Shown here: positions 1-8,719 of the stretch, one piece after another
Layout: the number at the start of each line of letters is the position of its first letter
How positions within the stretch are numbered: position 1 is the first letter of the stretch
NCBI RefSeq assembly: GCF_024585165.1
Contig: NZ_CP029008.1
Coordinates: 1,612,001 to 1,676,000 of the forward strand
Direction of reading: 5' to 3'
DNA: 64,000 nucleotides
Origin: Bradyrhizobium sp. WBOS07
GTDB taxonomy: Bacteria > Pseudomonadota > Alphaproteobacteria > Rhizobiales > Xanthobacteraceae
Position numbers and translations under genes: made by a program
The notes under the pieces: generated by a model
Told to the model about the DNA's origin: nothing
Seen by the model: the letters and a program-made list of their open reading frames with translations, nothing else
Databases searched by the model: none

Positions 1-37
1 CACGAAGGCGAATATCGGTGCTGGTGTTCGCGTCCAT
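1..37 (-). CDS. possible 5' end of a gene running off the left edge
   Basis: An ATG on the minus strand at 37 opens a frame that stays open to the window edge (12 codons). Only a weak purine-rich stretch lies upstream. Too little is visible to name a product, and it may not be a gene. Confidence 0.25.
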   Translation of the reverse strand, partial: MDANTSTDIRLR

Positions 38-140
38 TGCGGGCGGCTGATTCCGTCGCTCGCGAAACTCCACGGACGGGTCCGCGGAGTCAAGCAACAA
101 GGTCGGCAACTGAAAACCGCCGCGCGAGGCCCGTGCGGCG

Positions 141-704
141 TCAGCTGCCGGCGTTGAGCAGCTTTGCCACGGTGCGGTCGATCTGGTCGTAAGCCCCTTC
201 GCCGGCGTGCTGGAACACGATCTTGCCGCTCTGGTCGATGATGTACTGTGCCGGCCAATATTGGTTGCGGTAAGCGTTCCAGGTCCTGGAATCATTGTCC
301 TGCGCCACCGGATAGGTGATGCCGTGACGCTTCAGCGCGGCTTGTACGTTGGAAGCCGAGCGCTCGAACGGGAATTCCGGCGTGTGCACGCCGACCACGA
401 CGAGCCCCTTGTCCCGGTATTTGGCGTAGAGCTCGGTGACATGCGGCAGCGTGTTGACGCAGTTGACGCAGCCATAGGTCCAGAAGTCGACCAGCACGAC
501 CTTGCCGCGCAGCTCGGCGAGGCTGAGCGGCTTGGAATTGAACCAAGTGTTGATGCCGGTGAAGTCCGGCGCGGCCTGCTGGCTTGCTGCGGCGACGGTG
601 ATCGGCGTTGCGCGCGCAGCCTCGCCGCAGAGGCCGGGGATGACGGCACCTGTTACGGCCATGCCGATCATGGCGGCGGTCACAGCGAGCAGTTTGAAAG
701 TCAT
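141..704 (-). CDS. TlpA/DipZ-type periplasmic thioredoxin-like protein
   Basis: A 187-aa thioredoxin-fold protein. Residues 5-27 form a hydrophobic signal or anchor, so the domain should act in the periplasm. The redox motif is WTYGCVNC (Cys79, Cys82), the CxxC form seen in the soluble domain of DipZ-like proteins rather than the classical CGPC. The C-terminal half carries the usual cis-proline region (WPAQYIID). It lies 31 bp downstream of a CcdA-like gene on the same strand, so the pair probably forms a disulfide-reducing relay: CcdA moves electrons across the membrane and this protein receives them. The substrate (cytochrome c maturation, copper centre assembly or peroxide reduction) cannot be told from sequence. 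Confidence 0.85.
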   Translation of the reverse strand: MTFKLLAVTAAMIGMAVTGAVIPGLCGEAARATPITVAAASQQAAPDFTGINTWFNSKPLSLAELRGKVVLVDFWTYGCVNCVNTLPHVTELYAKYRDKGLVVVGVHTPEFPFERSASNVQAALKRHGITYPVAQDNDSRTWNAYRNQYWPAQYIIDQSGKIVFQHAGEGAYDQIDRTVAKLLNAGS

Positions 705-735
705 GGAAGCGTCCTCCAGGTGAAATCTTGGATGA

Positions 736-1434
736 TTACAGGCCGATCTGGCCGGTCGGGTAGAAGCCGGTGAGCCACGCCACGATCAGCGTGTCGTATT
801 GGAAATAGGCGGCGACCGCGAAGCCGATCACGACGATACCAAAGCCCTGCTGAAGGCGCGGGCTGATCCGCGCGAGGCTGCGCACGCGCGTGGTCGCGGC
901 CTGTCCGCCATAAGCGATCGCCAGCATCGGGATCGCCGCGCCAATGGCGTAGACGATCAACAGCGTGCCGGCCCAGCCGAGATTCGTCGACGTCGCAACC
1001 AGCGTCAGGATCGAGCCGAGCACCGGCCCTGCGCAGGGCGTCCAGACCAGACCGAGCGTGGTGCCGAGGATCAGCCCGCCGAGCGCGCCCTCGCGCTGCG
1101 CGCCGCCTGCGCTGCCGAGATCGAGCCAGCCATTGAGCCGGCTCGACAGCCATTCGAACGGCGCCGGCCACAGCATCAAAAGGCCAAAGCCGAGCAGCAG
1201 GATCGAGGCGGCCTCGCGCAGCACGCTCGGATCGAAATCGAGCAGCCGCGTCAGCGCGCCCAACAGCAGCGCGACGACCGAGAAAGAGACGACGAAGCCG
1301 AGCGCGATCATCGCGGGACGCCAATACCCCGCGCGCCCGATCGAGGCGCCGAACAGGATCGGCAGCATCGGCAGCGTGCACGGCGCGGCAATGGTGAGAA
1401 TGCCGGCAAGAAAGGCGAAGACTAGCTCGAGCAT
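736..1434 (-). CDS. CcdA/DsbD-like transmembrane electron transporter
   Basis: A 232-aa polytopic membrane protein with about six hydrophobic segments. Two conserved cysteines lie in matching helices: Cys19 in APCTLP and Cys134 in TPCAGP, the hallmark of the CcdA family, which passes thiol reducing power from cytoplasmic thioredoxin to the periplasm. Length fits CcdA (about 220-250 aa) rather than full DsbD. The gene precedes the TlpA-like gene at 141-704 in the same transcription unit, giving a split DsbD-like pair. The upstream gap holds a short inverted repeat (1496-1513) and a dispersed repeat. Confidence 0.87.
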   Translation of the reverse strand: MLELVFAFLAGILTIAAPCTLPMLPILFGASIGRAGYWRPAMIALGFVVSFSVVALLLGALTRLLDFDPSVLREAASILLLGFGLLMLWPAPFEWLSSRLNGWLDLGSAGGAQREGALGGLILGTTLGLVWTPCAGPVLGSILTLVATSTNLGWAGTLLIVYAIGAAIPMLAIAYGGQAATTRVRSLARISPRLQQGFGIVVIGFAVAAYFQYDTLIVAWLTGFYPTGQIGL

Positions 1435-1495
1435 GGCGCACTCGCGGGGGAGGTCACGAGGGCAGTTCGGGATGGAGAAGGCGGTCGTTACGCAG

Positions 1496-1513
1496 CGTCA
1501 CAGCTTCGTGACG
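1496..1513. promoter_or_regulatory. inverted repeat upstream of the ccdA-like gene
   Basis: CGTCAC and GTGACG arms, perfect over 6 bp with a 6-bp spacer, 62-79 bp before the ccdA-like start codon. This could be a regulator site. The regulator is unknown. Confidence 0.3.
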
Positions 1514-1539
1514 TGCGATGTTGCTTGCCGCGCGAATGG

Positions 1540-1693
1540 TGCGCTCCCTCCCCCGCTTGCGGGGGAGGGCTGGGGAGAGGGTTTCTCCGCAACGGGACGT
1601 TCCCCCAGAGGAGAGAACCCTCACCCGCCGCGCGGGGACGATGCTTCGCATCGCGCAGCGCGCGTCGGCCTCTCCCGCAAGCGGGAGAGGCGG
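1540..1693. repeat. dispersed palindromic element, family A copy 1
   Basis: The element starts with a CTCCCTCCCCCGC type stem and closes with CTCTCCCGC...GCGGGAGAGG. Near-copies lie at 10081-10207 and 14515-14640, and a variant inside a coding region at 16526-16672. It can fold into long GC-rich hairpins. With the sites at 1496-1513 and 1727-1761 it fills most of the 489-bp gap between the ccdA-like gene and the sigma-factor gene. Confidence 0.8.
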
Positions 1694-1726
1694 GAGCCCG
1701 TGGGGCTAGCTCAGCCCTAAATACAA

Positions 1727-1761
1727 AACGACCCGGAGGGGGGCATCCCGTCCGGGTCGTT
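1727..1761 (-). terminator. rho-independent terminator of the ECF sigma gene
   Basis: AACGACCCGGA and TCCGGGTCGTT form a perfect 11-bp stem with a 13-nt loop. Read on the minus strand the hairpin is followed by TTTTGTATTT, so it fits termination of the sigma-factor transcript that ends at 1924. Confidence 0.65.
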
Positions 1762-1923
1762 GGAGGTCCTTGGGAGGTTTAAGCAAAACCGTATGTGAGC
1801 TTTATAGGGGGGAAGTTTTTCCGCCTGATGTTGTGCTTTGTTTCAATTGTTTCGCGGGCGGTAACACTTCCGTGTCCGGACAGGACCAAATTTAAGGCCC
1901 TATCCCATTGAAATACCTGAGCT

Positions 1924-2535
1924 TCAGGCGGCGAAGCGCTCGACGCCGCAGCCTTTAAGCAATTCGGCCAATTGCTTGCGGGCGTAGAACATCCGCGTCT
2001 TCACCGTGCTCTGGGGAATGCCGATGATCTGCCCGACCTCCTCCACCGACTTCTCGTGGTAGTAGATGAGGTTGATAATCTCGCGATGGGCGGGCGACAG
2101 CTTCTGCACGCAGGCGCGCAGGATAGCGCTGGTGTCACTGCGGTCGAGCGAGGTCTCGGGCGTATCGTTGCCGTCGGGAATCTGGCGCACGTCCTCCTGG
2201 TCGATGTCCTCGAAGCGGCGCTGGCGCATCGCGGTCAGCGCCTTGAAGCGGGCGATCGAGAGCAGCCAGGTCGAGACCTGCGAGCGGCCCTGGAACTGGC
2301 CGGCGGTCCGCCACACGTCCAGGAACACCTGGCTGACGAGGTCTTCCGCCGCGGTGGCGTCGCGCACGATGCGCAGGATGAAGCGGTACACACGCACATT
2401 GTGCCGGCAATAAAGGATGTGCATGGCCGTCCGGTTGCCGTCGGCAATGCTCTCGAGGAGCATGTCGTCCGAGGTCGCCTGAGCGGCGATGATGCTCTGG
2501 CTGGCTTGGGCGTTGATGGCGATGACGTTCGGCAT
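1924..2535 (-). CDS. ECF-type sigma-70 family RNA polymerase sigma factor
   Basis: A 203-aa protein with sigma region 2 at about residues 43-105 (LVSQVFLDVWRT, core and -10 contacts) and region 4 at about 140-195, whose helix-turn-helix reads IGIPQSTVKTRMFY. The long linker between them is acidic. No anti-sigma factor or zinc-binding anti-sigma motif lies next to it: the downstream gene is ccdA-like and the upstream region is non-coding. Its control is therefore not evident from context. A large inverted repeat sits 120-148 bp upstream (2655-2683). The specific ECF group was not determined. Confidence 0.9.
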   Translation of the reverse strand: MPNVIAINAQASQSIIAAQATSDDMLLESIADGNRTAMHILYCRHNVRVYRFILRIVRDATAAEDLVSQVFLDVWRTAGQFQGRSQVSTWLLSIARFKALTAMRQRRFEDIDQEDVRQIPDGNDTPETSLDRSDTSAILRACVQKLSPAHREIINLIYYHEKSVEEVGQIIGIPQSTVKTRMFYARKQLAELLKGCGVERFAA

Positions 2536-2654
2536 GGACTTGGCTCCCCGTAGCGCCGCAACCGAGCGGCGTTTCCTTGGACCAAAGTGTTAATCAGCCA
2601 ACGTTTCGGGACGTCTGCACCAAAAGCGGAAAATGGTTTCGTGCGCCGCCAAAT

Positions 2655-2683
2655 TGTTTCGTCAGAAGGGGTGCGACGAAACA
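2655..2683. promoter_or_regulatory. perfect 9-bp inverted repeat upstream of the ECF sigma gene
   Basis: TGTTTCGTC and GACGAAACA are separated by 11 bp. Further TTTCG motifs occur nearby at about 2600 and 2637. The position, 120-148 bp before the sigma start codon, suits an operator or autoregulatory site. No binding protein can be named. The rest of the gap 2536-2973 holds only repeat C1. Confidence 0.45.
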
Positions 2684-2803
2684 TTCAGGGCAAAAAAGCG
2701 TGGAATTTCAATGTACGGAAAATACGGGGGTGGGGATTCGCGGGCGGACAGCGGCGTCACGGAACGAATCCCGGCGATTTGCGTTCGGCCGCGCCGCATC
2801 CAT

Positions 2804-2953
2804 CGCTGTCGTCCCGGGGCGCGAAGCGAACCCGGGACCCATAACCACAGGATGTGGTTTGGCGAAGATTCGGAGTGACCAGCTCGGCGTAATAACCCCT
2901 CCCTGGGATTATGGGTCCCGGGCTCGCGCTGCGCGCGCCCCGGGACGACAGCG
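2804..2953. repeat. dispersed palindromic element, family C copy 1
   Basis: About 150 bp bounded by perfect 17-bp inverted ends (CGCTGTCGTCCCGGGGC and its complement). The inner part shares ACCCGGGACCCATAACCACAGG-like sequence with the copy at 59624-59786. Confidence 0.8.
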
Positions 2954-2973
2954 GAGTATGCCGCCGCCCGTCC

Positions 2974-3711
2974 CTACGCCTTCTCGCCCTGCGGCGAGAA
3001 CAGGTAGCCGCCACCGCGGATGGTGCGGATCACGGCCGGCTTGGCCGGATCGGGCTCGATCTTGCGGCGGATGCGCATGATGCGCAGGTCGACGGCGCGG
3101 TCGAAGGCTTCGGCGTCGCGCGCATTGGCCAATTCCAGCAGGCGTTCGCGCGACAGCACGCGCTTCGGATTGGCCGCGAACACTTTCAACAGCCCGAACT
3201 CGGATGCGGTCAGCGGATGCTCGTTGCCCTCGTCGTCGCGCAGGGCCTGCGCTTCGAGATCAAGCCATTTGGTGCCGAACCGCACCAGCTGCTCCTTGTC
3301 CGATTTCGCCGCCGACGCGTCGGGTGCCGCGGCCTTGGCCGGCACGCTCCGGCGCAGCACCGAGCGAATCCGCGCCATCAGCTCGCGCAGCTCGCAGGGT
3401 TTGGCGACGTAATCGTCGGCGCCGAGCTCGAGCCCGACGACGCGGTCGATCGGGCTCGCCGTCGCCGTCAGCATGATGACCGGCACGTTGATGCGGCTCT
3501 TGAGGTCGCGGATGATCGAGAGCCCGTCTTCCTCGGGCATGTTGAGGTCGAGCACGACGAGATCGGGCATGCTGCCCTGGATCGCGGCGCGCAAGCTCTT
3601 GCCGCCGTCGCACAGCGTCACGGTGAAGCCGTGCATCTTGAGATAATCGCCGACCATCTCCCGGGCCGGGGCTTCATCGTCGACGATCATGATGTGCTGG
3701 CTTTGGGTCAT
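2974..3711 (-). CDS. OmpR/PhoB-family response regulator
   Basis: A 245-aa two-domain regulator. The receiver domain (about residues 5-120) has the acidic pair Asp11/Asp12, the phosphoacceptor Asp55 in VVLDLNMPEEDG and Lys104 in YVAKP. The C-terminal winged helix (about 140-240) ends with the typical RTIRGGGYLF strand. It is the last gene of a minus-strand operon, 10 bp after the kinase gene at 3722-5467. It is therefore the likely DNA-binding output of the DctP/kinase system. Its targets are unknown; the divergent gap at 8524-8719, which holds a 14-bp palindrome, is one place to look. Confidence 0.93.
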   Translation of the reverse strand: MTQSQHIMIVDDEAPAREMVGDYLKMHGFTVTLCDGGKSLRAAIQGSMPDLVVLDLNMPEEDGLSIIRDLKSRINVPVIMLTATASPIDRVVGLELGADDYVAKPCELRELMARIRSVLRRSVPAKAAAPDASAAKSDKEQLVRFGTKWLDLEAQALRDDEGNEHPLTASEFGLLKVFAANPKRVLSRERLLELANARDAEAFDRAVDLRIMRIRRKIEPDPAKPAVIRTIRGGGYLFSPQGEKA

Positions 3712-3721
3712 GGCGGCTTGA

Positions 3722-5467
3722 TCACGGCATTTCGGTCGCGGGGAGGGTGATGGTGAAGGTCGAGCCCTGGCCGGGCCCGCCGCTGTCGGCGGTCACCTCG
3801 CCGCCATGCATGTCGATGATGCGCTTGACGATGGAGAGGCCGAGCCCGGTCGAGCTCTCGCCGGCGGTCGGCTTGGCCGACAGCCGCTGGAAGCGGCCGA
3901 ACAGGCGGCCGAGATCCTCCGGCGACAGGCCGGCGCCCTCGTCGCTGACGCGCACGATGGTGTCGCCGCCCTCATGGCTGACGGCGACGTCGATCCTGCC
4001 GCCGATCGGCGAGTATTTGATGGCGTTGCTGATGAGGTTGTCGATCGCCTCGCGGATGCGGTCGGTGTCGCACATGGTGACGATGTTGGCCGGCGCGGTG
4101 ACGCTGATCGCTTGCTGCTTGTTGACGGCGAGCGGCTGGTTGGCCTCGGCGACCTCCTTGACCAGTGCGGCAACGTCGACCGGCTCGCGGCGGATGGTGA
4201 TGTCGAAGGCGTCGGCCATCGCGTCCGAAATGAGATGGTCGACCATCGTGGTCAGGCGCTTGGTGGCGTCGCGGATGTGGTCGACCTGGGCGACCACGCC
4301 GCTTTGCGAGGCGCCGGTCGAGATCAGCTCCTTCAGCATCTCGGTGCGGCCGAGGATGACGCCGAGCGGGTTCTTCAGGTCGTGGGCGACGGTGCCCAGG
4401 ATCTCGTTCTTGAAGCCGTTGGCGCGCTGCAGCCGCAGCCATTGCGCCGAGAGGCGGCGGTTGGCCTGCATCAAGGCGCGCGTGCGCTGGGCGACGCGGT
4501 CCTCCAGCTGCGTGTTGGCGTCCTGCAGCTGCTGATACAGGATCACGTTGTCGAAGGCGATCGAGAGCCGGCTCGAGAAGATTTCGACCAGCGAGCGGTC
4601 GGTCTCGGACAGCTCGCGCTCGGCCTGCAGCAGCACCACCACCTCGCGGCCTGAGCCCGTGCGCAGATAGATCACGCTGCGATGGTCGGCAAATTCGTTC
4701 TTGCGGCGCTGGAACGCGGCTTCCACCATCGCCCGCAGATCGGGGTCGAGCGCTTTCGACGTGGTGGTGCCGATGAAGCGGCTGTAGCAGCCGCTGCCGG
4801 CGAGCACCGAGAGCTCGGGGTCGAGGCCGCCATTGTCGCGCAGCACCAAGATGCCGGCGCAGTCGACGTTGAGCAGCGAGGCGAGCTGGGTCAGCACGCC
4901 CTCGGCGAGCCGCTGCATCGACTTGAAGTCGTACAGCGTCGAGGCAGCGTCGATGATGATCTCCAGCCCGCGCCTTGTCTGCACCATACGCTCGAGCTGC
5001 TGATAGGAGCGCAGCGCCGCGGTCAGCGAGGTGAACAGCTTGTCGGCGGTGAGCTCGGTCTTGGCCTTGTAGTCGTTGATGTCGTACTGCACGATCACGC
5101 GCCGCTCGGGCGCCTGGCCGGGCTGGCCGGTGCGCAGGATGATGCGGACGGTCTCGTTCTTGATCTCGTTGCGGATGAACTCGACCAGCTCGAGGCCGGC
5201 GACGTCGGTCTCCATGATGACGTCGAGCAGCACGGCGGCGATGTCGCTGTGCTCGGCCATCAGCTTGCGGCCTTCCGCCGCGGAATAGGCCGACAGGATC
5301 TCCAGGCTCTGGCCGTTCAGGCTGTAATCCGACAGCGCGAAACGGGTGCCGTCATGTACCGCCGGATCGTCGTCGATGACGGCGATCTTCCATTTCCGGG
5401 CGTTGGCATCCTCCGATGCGGTACCGGTGTCGTCGATCAGGTGGAGGACATCGTCCTGTTCGGCCAT
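3722..5467 (-). CDS. response-regulator/histidine-kinase hybrid (receiver, DUF3369-like, HisKA, HATPase)
   Basis: A 581-aa cytoplasmic protein with no membrane segment. Domains in order: a receiver (residues 27-150) with phosphoacceptor Asp82 in VLLDV; a GAF-like DUF3369-type region (about 165-310); a short coiled coil (about 310-345); HisKA with His362 in GTVAHDLKNPLG; and an ATPase domain ending near 578 with GLGLSIVKRI. A receiver placed before a kinase suggests an intermediate in a phosphorelay: it could accept phosphate from the membrane kinase upstream and control the OmpR regulator downstream. It overlaps the upstream kinase gene by 31 bp, which implies translational coupling. Confidence 0.9.
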   Translation of the reverse strand: MAEQDDVLHLIDDTGTASEDANARKWKIAVIDDDPAVHDGTRFALSDYSLNGQSLEILSAYSAAEGRKLMAEHSDIAAVLLDVIMETDVAGLELVEFIRNEIKNETVRIILRTGQPGQAPERRVIVQYDINDYKAKTELTADKLFTSLTAALRSYQQLERMVQTRRGLEIIIDAASTLYDFKSMQRLAEGVLTQLASLLNVDCAGILVLRDNGGLDPELSVLAGSGCYSRFIGTTTSKALDPDLRAMVEAAFQRRKNEFADHRSVIYLRTGSGREVVVLLQAERELSETDRSLVEIFSSRLSIAFDNVILYQQLQDANTQLEDRVAQRTRALMQANRRLSAQWLRLQRANGFKNEILGTVAHDLKNPLGVILGRTEMLKELISTGASQSGVVAQVDHIRDATKRLTTMVDHLISDAMADAFDITIRREPVDVAALVKEVAEANQPLAVNKQQAISVTAPANIVTMCDTDRIREAIDNLISNAIKYSPIGGRIDVAVSHEGGDTIVRVSDEGAGLSPEDLGRLFGRFQRLSAKPTAGESSTGLGLSIVKRIIDMHGGEVTADSGGPGQGSTFTITLPATEMP

Positions 5468-7515
5468 TGAGAAGTCCCGTCAATTTCTGTGCTTTGCGCG
5501 CCGCCCTTGGCGATGCGGGGCATGATAATGCGAAAAGTAGTGCCTTGTCCCAGCTTGGATTCCAGCATCATGCGGCCGCCGAGCTGCTGGGTGACGAGGT
5601 TATAGACGATATGCAGGCCGAGACCCGTGCCGCCTTCATTGCGCCGGGTGGTAAAGAAAGGGTCAAAGGCCTGGCGCTGCACGTCCGGGGTCATGCCGGC
5701 CCCGTCATCGGTGAAGATGAGCTCGACATCGTCGGTGCCGCGCGGGCGCGCCGAGATCGTGATGGTGCCGGCGCGCCCGTCGGCGAAGGCGTGATTGGCG
5801 GCATTGAGGAACAAATTGGTCAGGATCTGGCCATAGGAGCCCGGATAGCCGTCGAGCAGCAGCCCCTCCGGCACGTCGACCTCCAGCGTGATCGGCGAGC
5901 GCTTCAAGACCGGGCGCAGGCTCGCGATGATCTGGTCGGTGGCCTCGCCGAGCGAGAATTGCCGCCGCTCGGCATGGGAGCGGTCGACCGCGACCTGCTT
6001 GAACGACTGGATCAGCTCGCCGGCGCGCTGGAGATTGGCGACCAGCTGCTGCGAGGCATCGCGCGAGGACTGCACGAATTCTTCCAGCTGCGAGCGGCGC
6101 AGGCCGCCCTCGCCCCTGAGCTGGGCCTCGAAGATCTCGGTGCGCCGGGCAAAGCTCGAGGCAACCGTCAGGCTGATGCCGATCGGGTTGTTGACCTCGT
6201 GCGCGACGCCGGCGACGAGGCCGCCGAGCGCCGCTAGCCGTTCGGCGTCGATCAGGTTCTGCTGCGCGGTGTTGAGCTCGAGCAGCGCGCTTTCGGCCTT
6301 TTCCTTGGAGGCACGCAGCTCGTCCTCGGTCCGGCGCTTGGCGATGGCGTTCTCGCGGAACACCTCCACCGCGCGCGCCATGGCCCCGACCTCGTCGCGC
6401 GCCTTGGTGCCCTGCACCTCGCGGTCGAGGTCGCCGAGCGTGATCGCGCGCATCGCGGTCATGATCTGCTGCAGCGGCAGCCGGATCGACAGCGCGATCA
6501 TCACGCCGGCGGTGAGGATGATGCCGAGGAAGATCACCGCGATCGACAACACCCGCCGCGAAATATCCGCCAGCGTGCGGTCAAAGGTCGCCTGCGCCTT
6601 CTGCTCGCGCTGGCGCATCTTGGTGGAGAGGTCGTCGATGGCGCCGATCGCCTCGGCCTGGCTGGCGTCGATGCTGTTGCGCAGCAGCTCGGTGCGGTTC
6701 GCAAGCTGCTCGGAGAGCTTGGCGAAGCCCTCGCGCAGCGCGGCGGTGCGGGCCCCGAGCCGCTGCAGCGCCATGCGCTGGAGGTCGTTGTCGGCAAGAT
6801 CGATCATCACGGGGATGGTCTTCTCGATCGTCTCGGTGTTGCGGCGCGCGTCGTCGGCCGCGCCCGTCGACAGCGACAGGTAATAGGAATTGGCGGCGAC
6901 CAGCATCGCGGTGAAGGCCTCGCGGGATTTTCCCAGCGAGGGCCAGATCAGCGCATCGCGATGCCCGGTGGCGCCTTCGATGATGGAATAGAGGCCCGCC
7001 ATGTCCCGGGCCGGGCCCTGCACCTGCTCCTCATAGGTCTTCGCGATGGTGGCCTGCAGGCCGCGCAGCTCGCCGAAGCCGTTGAGGAAGCGGTCGGTGG
7101 TGCGCTCCAGCTCCTCGACCGAGCCCGACAGCATCGGGTCCTTGGCGGCGCGATTGGACAACGTGCCCAGCACCGCCTCGCGCAGCAACAGGATCTCGGC
7201 GAACAGGTCCGGGCTCGGCTGGTTGATGTAGCGGTGGATCAGATTGTGCAGCCGTCCGGTCTCGCTTTCGAGCAGCGCCAGGATGCGGTCGGATTCGCGC
7301 ACCTGGCGAACATCGTCCCAGGCCGAGCCCAGCACCTGCGCGCCGTTCCAGATCATCGCCACCAGCACCACCACCACAGCGGAGTTCAGCGCGGCGATCG
7401 ACAGGATGCGCCAGCGGATCGGCACCGCCCGCAGCACCCCGACCAGGCGCGCGCGCATCCGCCCGATCGGGCCGGGCGACCGTTCCGCGTGCTCGTGATG
7501 TCCAAGCGCAGCCAA
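5437..7515 (-). CDS. membrane-bound sensor histidine kinase with HAMP domain
   Basis: A 692-aa kinase. Transmembrane segments lie at about residues 35-56 and 321-344 and enclose a mainly helical periplasmic sensor of about 260 residues. A HAMP domain follows (about 345-397), then a coiled coil, HisKA with His439 in GVAHEVNNPIG, and an ATPase domain ending near 680. It is encoded 6 bp downstream of a lone DctP-family binding protein, so the ligand-loaded binding protein probably docks on its periplasmic domain. The 31-bp overlap with the next kinase gene supports one operon. Confidence 0.9.
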   Translation of the reverse strand: MAALGHHEHAERSPGPIGRMRARLVGVLRAVPIRWRILSIAALNSAVVVVLVAMIWNGAQVLGSAWDDVRQVRESDRILALLESETGRLHNLIHRYINQPSPDLFAEILLLREAVLGTLSNRAAKDPMLSGSVEELERTTDRFLNGFGELRGLQATIAKTYEEQVQGPARDMAGLYSIIEGATGHRDALIWPSLGKSREAFTAMLVAANSYYLSLSTGAADDARRNTETIEKTIPVMIDLADNDLQRMALQRLGARTAALREGFAKLSEQLANRTELLRNSIDASQAEAIGAIDDLSTKMRQREQKAQATFDRTLADISRRVLSIAVIFLGIILTAGVMIALSIRLPLQQIMTAMRAITLGDLDREVQGTKARDEVGAMARAVEVFRENAIAKRRTEDELRASKEKAESALLELNTAQQNLIDAERLAALGGLVAGVAHEVNNPIGISLTVASSFARRTEIFEAQLRGEGGLRRSQLEEFVQSSRDASQQLVANLQRAGELIQSFKQVAVDRSHAERRQFSLGEATDQIIASLRPVLKRSPITLEVDVPEGLLLDGYPGSYGQILTNLFLNAANHAFADGRAGTITISARPRGTDDVELIFTDDGAGMTPDVQRQAFDPFFTTRRNEGGTGLGLHIVYNLVTQQLGGRMMLESKLGQGTTFRIIMPRIAKGGAQSTEIDGTSQWPNRTMSST

Positions 7516-7521
7516 CGCGGC

Positions 7522-8523
7522 TCACTCCACCTTGCGAATGCGTTCGATCAGCGCGGCCGCGGCGGCATCGCGGCCGGCCTTGGCGTAGATCGGGGCCATC
7601 GCGTCCTCGAACGGCTTGCGGTCGATATCCCTGATGATGGTGACGCCGGCTTGCTGCGCCTTGCGCTGCGACTGCTCCTCGAGATCGCGCCACTTTTCGC
7701 GCATGAACCGGCTGGAGCGCTGGGCGGCCTCCCGGAAAATCTTCCGGTCGTCCGGCGACAGGCTCTGCCAGGCCTTCAGCGAGATCACGAGGACCTCGGG
7801 GCTCATCGTGTGCTCGGTAAGGGTGTAGTGGCCGGCATGCTTGTAATGGTCCGTCGTCACGAAGGATGGCCAGTTGTTTTCCGCACCGTCGATCAGATGG
7901 TTGGCGAGCCCGGTCAGCACCTGCCCATAGGGCAGCTCGACCGGCTCGGCGCCCAGTGCGCGGACCATCTGGCTCATCAACTCCGACTGCTGCACCCGGA
8001 TCCGCAATCCCCTGAGGTCCGCAAGAGTCTTAACCGGGCGAACTCCGTTATAGATCGACCGCGCGCCGGAATCGTAGAAGGCGAGCCCGACGAAGCCGTA
8101 GGGCTCGAAACTGTCGAGGATCTCGCTGCCGACGGGCCCGTCCAGCACCTTCTGCATGTGCTCGATGGACCGGAACAGGAACGGCATGGCGAGCACGTTC
8201 ATCGCCGGAACGAAGTTGCCGATCAGCGCCACGTTGGTCCGGTTGAGGTCGATCGCACCGACCCGGGTCTGCTCGATGGTCTCCTTTTCCTCGCCGAGCT
8301 GGCGGGAGTGGAACACCTTGATCTCGTGGCGACCCTGGGTGCGCTCGGCGATCAGGGCGCCCATGTAGCGCAGCGCCTGGACGGTCGGGTAATCCTCGGC
8401 CTGGGTGTCGGCGGCGCGAAATTCGCGCGCAACGGCGCCCGTCGTCCAGACGGCAAGCAGCAGCGCGACGAAGATCACCCCGGTCCGCGAGAGTTCGGCA
8501 CGGCTCAACACTGGCACACTCAA
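7522..8523 (-). CDS. TRAP-type periplasmic binding protein (DctP family), probably a sensor subunit
   Basis: A 333-aa protein with an N-terminal hydrophobic signal (about residues 13-32, cleavage near AVA-REF). The DctP signature region includes GLRIRVQQSELM, whose arginine normally pairs with a ligand carboxylate, and ALGAEPVELPYGQVLTGL. No DctQ or DctM membrane subunit is encoded nearby. The next genes are two histidine kinases and a response regulator. I infer a signalling role, presenting an organic acid to the kinase at 5437-7515, rather than transport. It is first in the operon, with its promoter in the divergent gap 8524-8719. Confidence 0.88.
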   Translation of the reverse strand: MSVPVLSRAELSRTGVIFVALLLAVWTTGAVAREFRAADTQAEDYPTVQALRYMGALIAERTQGRHEIKVFHSRQLGEEKETIEQTRVGAIDLNRTNVALIGNFVPAMNVLAMPFLFRSIEHMQKVLDGPVGSEILDSFEPYGFVGLAFYDSGARSIYNGVRPVKTLADLRGLRIRVQQSELMSQMVRALGAEPVELPYGQVLTGLANHLIDGAENNWPSFVTTDHYKHAGHYTLTEHTMSPEVLVISLKAWQSLSPDDRKIFREAAQRSSRFMREKWRDLEEQSQRKAQQAGVTIIRDIDRKPFEDAMAPIYAKAGRDAAAAALIERIRKVE

Positions 8524-8644
8524 CCCCTCAGTGGTGGAGTCTATGGCGGATGGAAAAGGTTCAATGCAATCTAGCAGATGGTCAAGGGAAGGCCATCCCG
8601 CGTGAGCCTGCAGACCGATTGTGCGGCGCGGCCGCCGTTCATTC

Positions 8645-8658
8645 CCGGTTGAAACCGG
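8645..8658. promoter_or_regulatory. 14-bp palindrome in the dctP / ugpB-like divergent gap
   Basis: CCGGTT-GA-AACCGG, perfect 6-bp arms, midway between two divergent start codons (8523 minus and 8720 plus). It is a plausible operator for the OmpR-type regulator of the left operon or for the right gene. Confidence 0.35.
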
Positions 8659-8719
8659 AGATGCCGCGCCTTAAGCAGGACGAGCCGCCTTGTCGCGCGG
8701 CCCGGGAAGAGCCTTCGTG

